Of a stretch of 8,725 bases of DNA, positions 1 to 6,851 are shown piece by piece. Origin of the DNA: Pseudomonadota bacterium. GTDB lineage: Bacteria > Pseudomonadota > Gammaproteobacteria > Steroidobacterales > Steroidobacteraceae. The DNA is taken from contig CANGMU010000085.1 in NCBI GenBank assembly GCA_947454665.1, positions 1 through 8,725 on the forward strand. Reading direction: 5' to 3'. Position numbers and translations under genes: made by a program. Under the pieces are notes generated by a model. It was not told the origin of the DNA and did no database searches. It worked only from the letters and a program-made list of their open reading frames with translations. Within the stretch, counting starts at the first letter, position 1; every line of letters starts with the position of its first letter.

Positions 1-1
1 A

Positions 2-880
2 ATCCGCCGCGCCATCAAACGCTCGGGTGCTGCAACGCGAGACGTCGCGATCGCCATCAGCGGCGACGCCACCATCGTCAAGGTCATCCAGCTCCCGAAA
101 TCGCTCAACGAGAACGAAATCGATGAGCAGGTCGAGCTGCAGGCCGACCAGTACATTTCCTTCCCGATGGACGAAGTGGCCTACGACTTCGAGGTCATCG
201 GCCCCTCAGATCGCGATCCCGAGGCGATCGACGTCCTCCTGGTTGCTACGCGGAGCGAAACGGTCGAGCAGCGCCGTGCGGCCGTGGCCGCGGCGGGCCT
301 GAATGCCCGCATCGTCGACGTCGAGTCCTTCGCCCTCGAAAATGCCTGCCGTCTGCTGACGCACCAGATGCCGGATGGCGGCTACAACCGGGCCATCGCC
401 GTCATCGATTTCGGCGCGAGCAGCACCACCTTCAGCATCCTGCGCAACCTCAAGGTCATCTACACGCGCGATTTCGCCTTCGGCGGCCAGCAGCTCACCG
501 AAGACATCATGCGCACCTATGGCCTGACGTTCGAAGAAGCAGGCCGCGCCAAGAAGGAAGGCGGCCTGCCGGGCAACTACCAGACCGAGGTGCTCGATCC
601 TTTCATCGACGACATGACCCAGCAGGTCAGCCGTTCACTGCAGTTCTACATGGCCTCCGGTTCCAGCCGCGAGCAACCCGAAAAGATCCTGATCTGCGGC
701 GGATGCGCCAACCTGCCCGGCGTCGCGGACGTCATCAGCAGCCAGGTCGGCATCCCGGCCGAGAAGGGCGACCCGTTTGGCCAGATGAAGCTGTCTTCCC
801 GCGCACGGGCCTCCGGCGTGCAGCGTGACGCGACGGCCTTGCTGACCGCTTGCGGCCTTGCGTTGCGGAGCTTCGACTGA
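2..880 (+). CDS. pilM: PilM, type IV pilus assembly actin-like ATPase (5' truncated by window)
   Basis: PilM is the cytoplasmic actin/FtsA-like protein of the T4P inner-membrane subcomplex; it binds nucleotide and the N-terminal tail of PilN. The reading frame is open from base 2 to the TGA at 878-880, giving 292 residues of a protein usually near 350, so about 60 N-terminal residues and the start lie outside the window. Visible family marks are the AIAISGDATIVKVIQLP strand region near the left edge, the actin-type phosphate loop VIDFGASSTT (401-430), the FGGQQLTEDI segment after it, and the adenosine-side motif ILICGGCANLPG (686-721). pilN follows after a single base, and PilN carries the matching PilM-binding tail. 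The identification is secure from motifs plus gene order. Confidence 0.96.
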   Translation: MRRAIKRSGAATRDVAIAISGDATIVKVIQLPKSLNENEIDEQVELQADQYISFPMDEVAYDFEVIGPSDRDPEAIDVLLVATRSETVEQRRAAVAAAGLNARIVDVESFALENACRLLTHQMPDGGYNRAIAVIDFGASSTTFSILRNLKVIYTRDFAFGGQQLTEDIMRTYGLTFEEAGRAKKEGGLPGNYQTEVLDPFIDDMTQQVSRSLQFYMASGSSREQPEKILICGGCANLPGVADVISSQVGIPAEKGDPFGQMKLSSRARASGVQRDATALLTACGLALRSFD

Positions 881-881
881 C

Positions 882-1496
882 ATGCCACGCATAAACCTGC
901 TTCCCTGGCGCGAGCAGCAGCGCAAGGAGCGCAAGCTCACCTTCCTTGTCGGGCTCGGCGCGGCCACGATCGCTGCCGTGTTCGCGCTCGGCGCCTCGTA
1001 CATCGGCTATCGATCGATGATCGACGCGCAGCTCAAGCGCAACGCGCTGCTCAAGACGGAAATCGGTGCGCTGGACCGCCAGATCGAGGAGATCCGAAAC
1101 CTCGAAGCGCAGAAACAGCAGTTCATCGCCCGCATGCAGGTCATCGAGAAGCTGCAGCGCTCGCGACCGGAAATCGTCCATGTCTTCGACACCGTCGCGC
1201 ACACGGTTCCGGACGGGATTTTCCTGAACGACCTCACGCAGACGGGCAAGCGGTTCAAGTTCCACGGTATCGCGCAGTCTCACACGCGAGTGTCCTCGTT
1301 CATGCGGAACATCGAAGCTTCCGAGTGGCTGGCAAAGCCGGAGCTCGAGGTGATCGAACGCAAGAACGACAACGCCAACTCGGGTAGCGATTTCACCCTG
1401 TACGCCGAGCAGGCCGTGTCGGCCACGGAAGATGTCGAGCCCGCGGCAAAGGGTGCAGCCGGGAAAAGGCGCGCAACAGCAGGTAACAAGCCGTGA
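882..1496 (+). CDS. pilN: PilN, type IV pilus inner-membrane alignment protein
   Basis: PilN is a bitopic inner-membrane protein that pairs with PilO and couples cytoplasmic PilM to the periplasmic part of the pilus machine. The 204-residue product opens with PRINLLPWRE (residues 2-11), the conserved cytoplasmic motif known in this family to dock into PilM. One membrane segment follows at about residues 20-43, then a charged coiled-coil stretch (about 46-95) and a small alpha/beta domain (about 96-176). The tail from about 180 is Ala/Lys/Arg-rich and looks disordered. The ATG at 882 is chosen because it places the INLLPWR motif at the N-terminus; an in-frame TTG at 858 would add eight residues inside pilM. 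A GGAG at 867-870 lies 11 nt upstream, a weak ribosome site. The stop overlaps the pilO start. Confidence 0.96.
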   Translation: MPRINLLPWREQQRKERKLTFLVGLGAATIAAVFALGASYIGYRSMIDAQLKRNALLKTEIGALDRQIEEIRNLEAQKQQFIARMQVIEKLQRSRPEIVHVFDTVAHTVPDGIFLNDLTQTGKRFKFHGIAQSHTRVSSFMRNIEASEWLAKPELEVIERKNDNANSGSDFTLYAEQAVSATEDVEPAAKGAAGKRRATAGNKP

Positions 1497-2143
1497 CCTT
1501 CGATGAATTGAAGAACCTTGATTGGAGCGATCCGGGTCGTTGGCCTGGCAGCGTCCGCTTGGGCGTCATCGCGATCTGGTTTGTCGTCGTCGTCCTGATC
1601 ATGGGTTACCTGCTCCTCTGGGATTCGCAGCAGCCCGAGCTCGATGCCGCGCACAACGAGCAAGAAAAGCTGCGCGTCGAATTCAAGGAAAAGCACTCGA
1701 AGGCCGTGAATCACGAGTTGTACCGACAGCAGCTCGTGGATATCGAGCGGTCCTTCGGCGCAATGCTGCGACAGCTGCCCGGCAAGACGGAGGTGCCGAA
1801 CCTCCTCGTCGACATTTCCCAGACCGGCCTCGCGGCGGGTCTCCAGCAGGAACTTTTCCAGCCGCTGTCCCAGCAGAACCGTGACTTCTACGCCGAACTG
1901 CCGATCAAGATCCGCCTCATCGGCAGCTATCACCAGATGGGTGCTTTCGTCAGTGGCATCGCCGGTCTCCCGCGCATCGTCACCTTGCATGACGTGTCGA
2001 TCAAACAGGTGAACAAGACGGGCTATGACCAACTCCAGATGGACGTGACCGCCAAGACCTACCGTTACCTGGACGAAGAGGAAGTCCAGGCCGCTGAGGC
2101 TGATCGCCGCAAGAGCGCTCGAAGCGCGGCCGGCAGGTCCTGA
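1493..2143 (+). CDS. pilO: PilO, type IV pilus inner-membrane alignment protein
   Basis: PilO forms heterodimers with PilN in the inner membrane and contacts PilP, helping transmit motor movement and align the secretin. The 216-residue product has a short cytoplasmic N-terminus, one very hydrophobic membrane helix at about residues 22-43, a coiled-coil segment to about residue 93, and the typical PilO periplasmic core with LPGKTEVPNLL (95-105), FYAELPIKI (132-140) and GSYHQMGAF (144-152). The start is a GTG at 1493 that shares four bases (GTGA) with the pilN stop, with an AGGTAA stretch (1481-1486) six bases upstream. This arrangement implies translational coupling to pilN. The last 20 residues are charged and Ala-rich. 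Length and motifs fit the family well. Confidence 0.96.
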   Translation: MTFDELKNLDWSDPGRWPGSVRLGVIAIWFVVVVLIMGYLLLWDSQQPELDAAHNEQEKLRVEFKEKHSKAVNHELYRQQLVDIERSFGAMLRQLPGKTEVPNLLVDISQTGLAAGLQQELFQPLSQQNRDFYAELPIKIRLIGSYHQMGAFVSGIAGLPRIVTLHDVSIKQVNKTGYDQLQMDVTAKTYRYLDEEEVQAAEADRRKSARSAAGRS

Positions 2144-2150
2144 GGTCGCC

Positions 2151-2663
2151 ATGCAGATGCCACGCAAAACCAGGGAAACGATCCTGCTGGCTGCTCTCGC
2201 CGCCCTTGCCGCCTGCACGAGTCGCGACAAGGAACTGGCGCAGTTCATCAAGCAGACGAAACTCGAGCAGCCGACCGGCGTGAAGCCGCTGCCCGAAGTG
2301 AAGCCCTACGAGAATTTCGCCTACGCCGCTCAGTCGCTGCGTTCGCCGTTCATGCCCGGCAGCTCTGCCGCAACGTCCGTTGCCGGACTGCGTCCGGACT
2401 CCAAGCGCACGCGCGAGATCCTCGAGCAGTTCGCGCTGGACACGCTCAAGATGGTCGGGACACTGCAGATGGGCGGCAAGAACTACGGTCTCGTGCAGTC
2501 CAGGGATGGTCTCGTCCACCGTGTCCTGCCGGGTAACCACATGGGCCAGAACGACGGCAACGTCGTCTCGGTCACCGCTTCGAAGATCAAATTGACTGAA
2601 ATCGTCCCGGACGGACTCGGCGGCTATATCGAACGCCCCGCCGAACTCGCACTGAACGATTGA
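2151..2663 (+). CDS. pilP: PilP, type IV pilus inner-membrane lipoprotein
   Basis: PilP is a periplasmic lipoprotein that links the PilN/PilO pair to the N0 region of the PilQ secretin. The 170-residue product has a basic N-terminus, a short hydrophobic stretch, and a lipobox LAAC ending at Cys22, so it should be lipidated and released by signal peptidase II. A flexible linker follows (about residues 23-88, with KPYENFAYAAQSLRSPF at 51-67). Then comes the compact beta-sandwich domain with LEQFALDTLKMVGTL (91-105), GNHMGQNDGNV (128-138) and VPDGLGGYIERPAEL (152-166), all typical of PilP. The ATG at 2151 has GAGG (2142-2145) five bases upstream; a second ATG at 2157 would also keep the signal peptide. 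It begins 7 nt after pilO. Confidence 0.96.
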   Translation: MQMPRKTRETILLAALAALAACTSRDKELAQFIKQTKLEQPTGVKPLPEVKPYENFAYAAQSLRSPFMPGSSAATSVAGLRPDSKRTREILEQFALDTLKMVGTLQMGGKNYGLVQSRDGLVHRVLPGNHMGQNDGNVVSVTASKIKLTEIVPDGLGGYIERPAELALND

Positions 2664-2668
2664 TGGGC

Positions 2669-2674
2669 AGGGAG
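2669..2674 (+). promoter_or_regulatory. Ribosome binding site deciding the pilQ start
   Basis: The AGGGAG hexamer is the best Shine-Dalgarno match near the pilP-pilQ junction. It sits 9 nt before the ATG at 2684 and only 3 nt before the ATG at 2678, and it lies downstream of the ATG at 2663 that touches the pilP stop. It therefore favours initiation at 2684 (or 2678) over the coupled 2663 start. The match is read directly; its use is inferred. Confidence 0.5.
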
Positions 2675-2683
2675 ACGATGCGA

Positions 2684-4867
2684 ATGAAGCCTTACATCGC
2701 CGGGCAGAAGATCCTCGGGGCACTGGCCCTCATGGCTACGCTTGCACTGCCGGCCGCCTTCACCGCCGGTGGAACGGTCCGTGCCGCCGACGCTGCTGCC
2801 AATAAACTCGAATCGGTCGATGTCCAGTCAGGTGCCGGGCGCCGACTTGAAGTCGTCCTGAAACTCAGCGCGCCCGCCCAGGCGCCGTTGTCCTTCACCA
2901 TCGACAATCCCGCCCGTATCTCACTGGACCTGCCGAACACCGCGCTGGCGCTGCCCTCGCGCCGCGTCGACGTTCGCAAGTCCGGGCTCGACAGCATCGT
3001 CGCTGCCGAAGCCTCCGGTCGTGCGCGCCTCGTGCTGAACCTCGATCGCCTCGTTCCCTACGAAACGAAAGTCGACGGCAATACGATTCACGTCCTCCTG
3101 GGTGACGCGCCCGCACAGGTCGCCGCCACGCCAGCCGTTGCACCGGTTGCTGTTCCGGCGGCCCGCGCCGCGGCGCCGGTTGCCCGCGCGATCCGCGGCC
3201 TCGACTTCCGTCGCGGCACGGACGGCTCCGGTCGACTGGTCGTCAAGCTCTCGGACCCGCGCACGCCGATCGACGTCAAGCAGCAGGGCAGCCAGATCCT
3301 CATTGATTTCGCCGGCACGGATCTTCCGCTTGAGAGCCAGCGTCGTTTCGACGTGAATGATTTCGGCACGCCGGTGACCGGTTTCGATGCCCTGCGCAGC
3401 GGCAACAACGCCCGCCTGGTGATCAACACAACGGGCGACTTCCAGCAGCTGTCGTACCAATCTGACGACCAGTACGTGGTCGAGATCCAGCCGCAGCGCC
3501 AGACCCGCGCCAGCGTGGATGCGGACAAACCGGTCTATTCCGGCGAGCGCATCACGCTGAACTTCCAGGACATCGAAACGCGCTCGCTCTTGCAGCTGCT
3601 TTCCGATGCCAGTGGCCAGAACATCGTCATCAACGATTCCGTCGGCGGCAATGTCACCCTGAGGTTGCAGAACGTCCCCTGGGACCAGGCGCTCGATATC
3701 GTCCTGCGCCTCAAGGGCCTGGACAAGCGCAAGCAGGACAACGTGATCATCGTCGCGCCGGCCGAGGAGCTGGCGGCCCGTGAAAAGGCGAGCCTCACGG
3801 CACGCAAGGACATCGAGGAGCTGGCGCCTCTTCGCACCGAATATCTGCAGGTCAACTACGCGAAGGCGACGGACATCGCCGCGATGATCCAGTCGACGGG
3901 CCGGGGTTCGGCGAGCTCCAAGAATTCGATGCTGTCCTCTCGTGGCAGCGTCACGGTCGATGAACGTACCAACACGCTGCTGTTGCAGGACACGGCCGAC
4001 AGCCTGACAAACATCCGCCTGCTGGTCGCAACGTTGGACGTTCCCGTCCGGCAGGTGCTGATCGAGGCCCGAATCGTCGTCGTGAGCGAAGATTTCTCGC
4101 GTGACCTCGGTGTGCGCACGGGCCTCACGGCCATGCGCCAGAAGGGCAGCAACGGCCTTTATTCGACGACGGGCACGGCCGCCGGCAACGAAACCGTGCT
4201 GCAGTCCGCGCTGACAAACCTTTCTTCGACGAGTTCGCCGTATCCGGTCTCGGCGCCCACTGGCGCCAGCCGGTACAACGTGAACCTGCCGGTGGGATCG
4301 CCGGCCGGCAGCCTCGCGTTCATGCTGCTGGGCTCCGACTACATCGTTGACCTCGAACTCTCCGCAGCCCAGTCCGAGGGCCGGGGCGAAGTCATCTCTT
4401 CACCGCGCATCATCACCGCGAACCAGAAGGAAGCGGTGATTTCGCAGGGTACCGAGATCCCCTACCAGCAGTCGGCTTCGAGCGGCGCCGCGACGGTGCA
4501 GTTCAAGGAAGCCGTTCTGTCCCTGCGGGTCACCCCGCTGATCACGCCGGATAACCGGCTGATCCTTGACCTGAACGTCAAGAAGGACAGCGTCGGCAAG
4601 GTCATTGTCAGCTCGGGTGGCATCAACGTGCCGGCCATCGACACCAGTTCGCTGTCCACCTCAGTGCTCGTGGGTGACGGCCAGACCGTTGTCCTCGGCG
4701 GCATTCTCCAGACCGAACGTCGGGACAGCGAAAAGAAGGTTCCGGGGCTCGGCGACGTGCCGGTGCTGGGCCACCTCTTCAAGTCCTCGTCCAAGGTGAA
4801 CAACAAGGGCGAACTGCTGATCTTCGTCACTCCGAAGATCCTGCGCGAAGGCGTCAACGTTTACTAA
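2684..4867 (+). CDS. pilQ: PilQ, type IV pilus outer-membrane secretin
   Basis: PilQ forms the multimeric outer-membrane channel through which the pilus passes. From ATG 2684 the product is 727 residues, typical for gammaproteobacterial PilQ. It has a signal peptide (hydrophobic core about 10-25, likely cleavage near VRA at 32-34) and two AMIN peptidoglycan-binding domains (about 41-140 and 170-268) joined by an Ala/Pro/Val-rich linker. Next are a secretin/TonB short N-terminal (N0) domain (about 285-355) and an N1 domain (about 380-455). The C-terminal secretin barrel region (about 545-720) has QSEGRGEVISSPRI (563-576), VPGLGDVPVLGHLF (686-699) and LLIFVTPKIL (711-720). Starts at 2678 or 2663 would add two or seven residues; 2684 has the best-spaced ribosome site. 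No terminator separates it from the next gene, 17 nt on. Confidence 0.95.
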   Translation: MKPYIAGQKILGALALMATLALPAAFTAGGTVRAADAAANKLESVDVQSGAGRRLEVVLKLSAPAQAPLSFTIDNPARISLDLPNTALALPSRRVDVRKSGLDSIVAAEASGRARLVLNLDRLVPYETKVDGNTIHVLLGDAPAQVAATPAVAPVAVPAARAAAPVARAIRGLDFRRGTDGSGRLVVKLSDPRTPIDVKQQGSQILIDFAGTDLPLESQRRFDVNDFGTPVTGFDALRSGNNARLVINTTGDFQQLSYQSDDQYVVEIQPQRQTRASVDADKPVYSGERITLNFQDIETRSLLQLLSDASGQNIVINDSVGGNVTLRLQNVPWDQALDIVLRLKGLDKRKQDNVIIVAPAEELAAREKASLTARKDIEELAPLRTEYLQVNYAKATDIAAMIQSTGRGSASSKNSMLSSRGSVTVDERTNTLLLQDTADSLTNIRLLVATLDVPVRQVLIEARIVVVSEDFSRDLGVRTGLTAMRQKGSNGLYSTTGTAAGNETVLQSALTNLSSTSSPYPVSAPTGASRYNVNLPVGSPAGSLAFMLLGSDYIVDLELSAAQSEGRGEVISSPRIITANQKEAVISQGTEIPYQQSASSGAATVQFKEAVLSLRVTPLITPDNRLILDLNVKKDSVGKVIVSSGGINVPAIDTSSLSTSVLVGDGQTVVLGGILQTERRDSEKKVPGLGDVPVLGHLFKSSSKVNNKGELLIFVTPKILREGVNVY

Positions 4868-4884
4868 TCGGGCGAAAGAACTCC

Positions 4885-6786
4885 ATGTTCCAGAGCAAAT
4901 CGATGCGCATGAACCAACTGGTTGCCCCGTTCGCCCTGCTGATGGCTGCGGCTCTCACGGCCTGCGGTGGGGGCGGCGATTCGGGTGGTGCGTTCCAGGG
5001 CGGGTCCGGCTCCGGCTCGAACACGACGCCTGCGAACACCGTGGCGGCAGTCACCGTGACGGCCAGCACTCCGTCGTTGGCCTCGGCCAACAACACGCCA
5101 GTCGAAATCCGCGCCTACGTGCGCAACGCGAACAACCAATACATCACCAATGTGCCCGTAACGATTTCGCCGAGCAGTGGCGGCATCACGGTCAGTCAAG
5201 GCACCACCGACGCAGCTGGCGTTGCGGTGGCCTCGCTTGATACGGCTGGCGATCCGACCAACCGCACCATCACCGTGACGGCCACTGCGCAGGGTGTCAG
5301 CGGTACCGTGAAGGTCGACGTCGTGGGGAGTGCCGTTGGCATCCAGGGGCCCGACGCGCTCGTGATCAATTCGGCGGGCTCCTACACCGTGACGATGCTT
5401 GATTCAAACGGAAGCCCGATCGCAAACAAGGCGGTGACGATCAGTACCTCACCGTCGACGACCCTCAGCGCAACGAGCCTGACGACCGATTCAACGGGTC
5501 GCGCCACGTTCAACATGACGCCGACCAGCGGCGGCACGGTCACCGTGACGGCAACCGGTGTGGGTGGGACCGCCAAGAAATCGGTGGCGGTCAGCGCTGA
5601 CAGCTTTGCATTCACGGCGCCGGCTGTCGGGGCACAGGCGGCGCTTGCCACGCCTGTCACGCTTAGCGTCCGGTGGCTTACCAATGGCGTCGCAGTGCCG
5701 AATGGTCAGACCGTGACTTTTGCTGCAACGCGCGGGACCCTTTCCAGTTCGACGGCAGTCACCTCCAGTGGCGTCGCTTCGGTGACGCTGCAGTCGGCCA
5801 CGGCGGGTGATTCAATCATTACCGCGTCCAACCCTAATGGCGGCTCGACGCAGATCCAGGTCACCTTTGTGGCTGGCACAGCGACGGCCATTAGCGTTCA
5901 GGCAAGCCCCTTCACCATCAGCATCAACCGCAGCAGCACGATCACGGCGGTGGTCCGCGATGCGAACAACAACCTGGTCGCTGGAAAGGTCGTGAATTTC
6001 AGCAACGCAGGCGATACGACCGGTGGCTCGCTGTCCGCGTCGACTTCCACGACCGACAGCCAAGGCCGTGCAACAGTGGTCTATACGGCCAGTTCCACGA
6101 CCAGCGCCAACAATGGCGTTATCGTCACTGCCCGGGTGGCAGACGCGCCGTCGGTGACGGGCCAGGTCGCGCTGACGGTCGCCGGGGCGCCGCTCTTCAT
6201 CAAGTTCGGCACGGGCAACTCGATCCAGCAAATCAACAACGACACGCAGTACCAGCTGCCCTATGCGGTCCAGGTGACAGACGCAAACGGCGTTGGCGTG
6301 GCGAACGTCGTTGTCTCTATTTCGGTGCTGCCCTGGAACTATTTCAAGGGCTACCGGACCTGGAACGGCACCAATTGGACCACGACGGTCACCGCATCCT
6401 GTGTGAACGAGGACCGCCGTACTGGCAACGCGCTCTACGACTTCAATGGCATTCTGGATCCGGGCGAGGACGAAAACGGTTCCAACCCGTTCGCGAATAG
6501 CCAGCTGACCCTGGAGCCGGGAAACGTGGCCTCTGTCTCTCCGGGCAGCGGTACGACCGATGCCAATGGTTTCCTGTTCGTAAACGTGACCTATCCGCAG
6601 GATCAGGCCTATTACGTCAGTGCCGTGATGCGGGCGACCACCCAGGTGCAGGGCACGGCCTTCGTGAGCACCTCCAGTCCGTTCTCACTTCCGGGAGCGG
6701 CCGATGATTTCAACCAGCAGTCTGTGGCGCCGCCTGGTCCGTTTTCGCCCTACGGCGTGAACACGACCTGTAGCGATCACTTCTAA
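4885..6786 (+). CDS. Ig-like (Big_1/invasin-type) domain lipoprotein in the pil operon, function unknown
   Basis: I do not recognise a named gene. The 633-residue product has a hydrophobic leader and lipobox LTAC with Cys27, followed by a Gly/Ser-rich tether (about 28-50). The rest is beta-rich and Thr/Ser/Val/Ala-rich, with recurring units of about 90-100 residues of the bacterial Ig-like group 1 kind. Unit marks are DAAGVAV, DSTGRATF, SSGVASVTL and DSQGRATVVY, each followed by a VTVTA- or VTAR-like strand. I count four units (about 51-150, 151-235, 240-330, 331-432) plus a longer, divergent C-terminal region (433-633). That region has an insertion containing Cys506 and an Asp/Asn/Gly acidic loop, and a second Cys at 629. 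No enzyme motif is visible. It starts 17 nt after pilQ and precedes a terminator, so co-transcription with pil genes is inferred. A surface or periplasmic pilus-associated or adhesive role is possible but unproven. Confidence 0.85.
   Translation: MFQSKSMRMNQLVAPFALLMAAALTACGGGGDSGGAFQGGSGSGSNTTPANTVAAVTVTASTPSLASANNTPVEIRAYVRNANNQYITNVPVTISPSSGGITVSQGTTDAAGVAVASLDTAGDPTNRTITVTATAQGVSGTVKVDVVGSAVGIQGPDALVINSAGSYTVTMLDSNGSPIANKAVTISTSPSTTLSATSLTTDSTGRATFNMTPTSGGTVTVTATGVGGTAKKSVAVSADSFAFTAPAVGAQAALATPVTLSVRWLTNGVAVPNGQTVTFAATRGTLSSSTAVTSSGVASVTLQSATAGDSIITASNPNGGSTQIQVTFVAGTATAISVQASPFTISINRSSTITAVVRDANNNLVAGKVVNFSNAGDTTGGSLSASTSTTDSQGRATVVYTASSTTSANNGVIVTARVADAPSVTGQVALTVAGAPLFIKFGTGNSIQQINNDTQYQLPYAVQVTDANGVGVANVVVSISVLPWNYFKGYRTWNGTNWTTTVTASCVNEDRRTGNALYDFNGILDPGEDENGSNPFANSQLTLEPGNVASVSPGSGTTDANGFLFVNVTYPQDQAYYVSAVMRATTQVQGTAFVSTSSPFSLPGAADDFNQQSVAPPGPFSPYGVNTTCSDHF
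5035..6180 (+). repeat. Four degenerate tandem Ig-like domain units within the lipoprotein gene
   Basis: The encoded protein repeats a pattern of VTVTA-like first strand, variable loops, a D-x-x-G-x-A-x-V/F core turn, and a closing VTVTA/VTAR strand, at roughly 90-100 residue intervals. At DNA level only short identities survive: the 12-mer TCACCGTGACGG occurs at 5051-5062, 5270-5281 and 5540-5551, each encoding part of a (V/I)TVTA strand. The units are diverged, so this is an old duplication rather than a recent one. Domain limits are approximate and judged by eye. Confidence 0.6.
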
Positions 6787-6812
6787 AGTAGCGAAGCGAC
6801 ATTGATCGCAGG

Positions 6813-6840
6813 CGGCCGCCTCGTGGCGGCCGTTTCATTT
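6813..6840 (+). terminator. Rho-independent terminator after the pil operon and lipoprotein gene
   Basis: A perfect 8-bp all-GC stem, CGGCCGCC (6813-6820) and GGCGGCCG (6825-6832), closes a TCGT tetraloop and is followed by TTTCATTT. G-T and A-T pairs at the base (6810-6812 with 6833-6835) could lengthen the stem. The T-tract exists only on the + side, so it terminates + strand transcription. It lies 26 nt after the lipoprotein stop and 11 nt before the aroK ATG, dividing the pilus unit from the aro genes. Confidence 0.8.
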
Positions 6841-6851
6841 AGACGACTCGC

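Noticed and set aside
27..302. Plus-strand open frame (91 codons) in another frame within pilM
   Set aside because: Ser/Arg-rich nonsense translation, typical of a frame-shifted high-GC gene; the pilM frame is open throughout.
858..881. TTG start for pilN eight codons upstream of ATG 882
   Set aside because: It would place the conserved N-terminal PilM-binding motif internally and lies within the pilM coding end; ATG 882 gives the family's normal N-terminus.
1280..2251. Long minus-strand open frame (323 codons) across pilN, pilO and the start of pilP
   Set aside because: It lies opposite three genes with clear family motifs; its translation is rich in R/A/L/D without a recognisable domain, as expected for antisense frames in high-GC coding DNA.
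3102..3356. Ala/Pro/Arg-rich alternative frames over the PilQ AMIN linker
   Set aside because: They overlap the linker and second AMIN domain in a shifted frame and are explained by the GC-rich Ala/Pro codons of PilQ.
4868..4884. Possible terminator or promoter between pilQ and the lipoprotein gene
   Set aside because: Only 17 nt are available, with no inverted repeat, T-tract or -10-like sequence; just a weak purine stretch (GAAAGA) that may serve as ribosome site.
5812..6231. Minus-strand open frame (139 codons) opposite the Ig-like lipoprotein gene
   Set aside because: The product has no domain logic, and the + frame has a lipobox and regular Ig-like repeats across the same bases.
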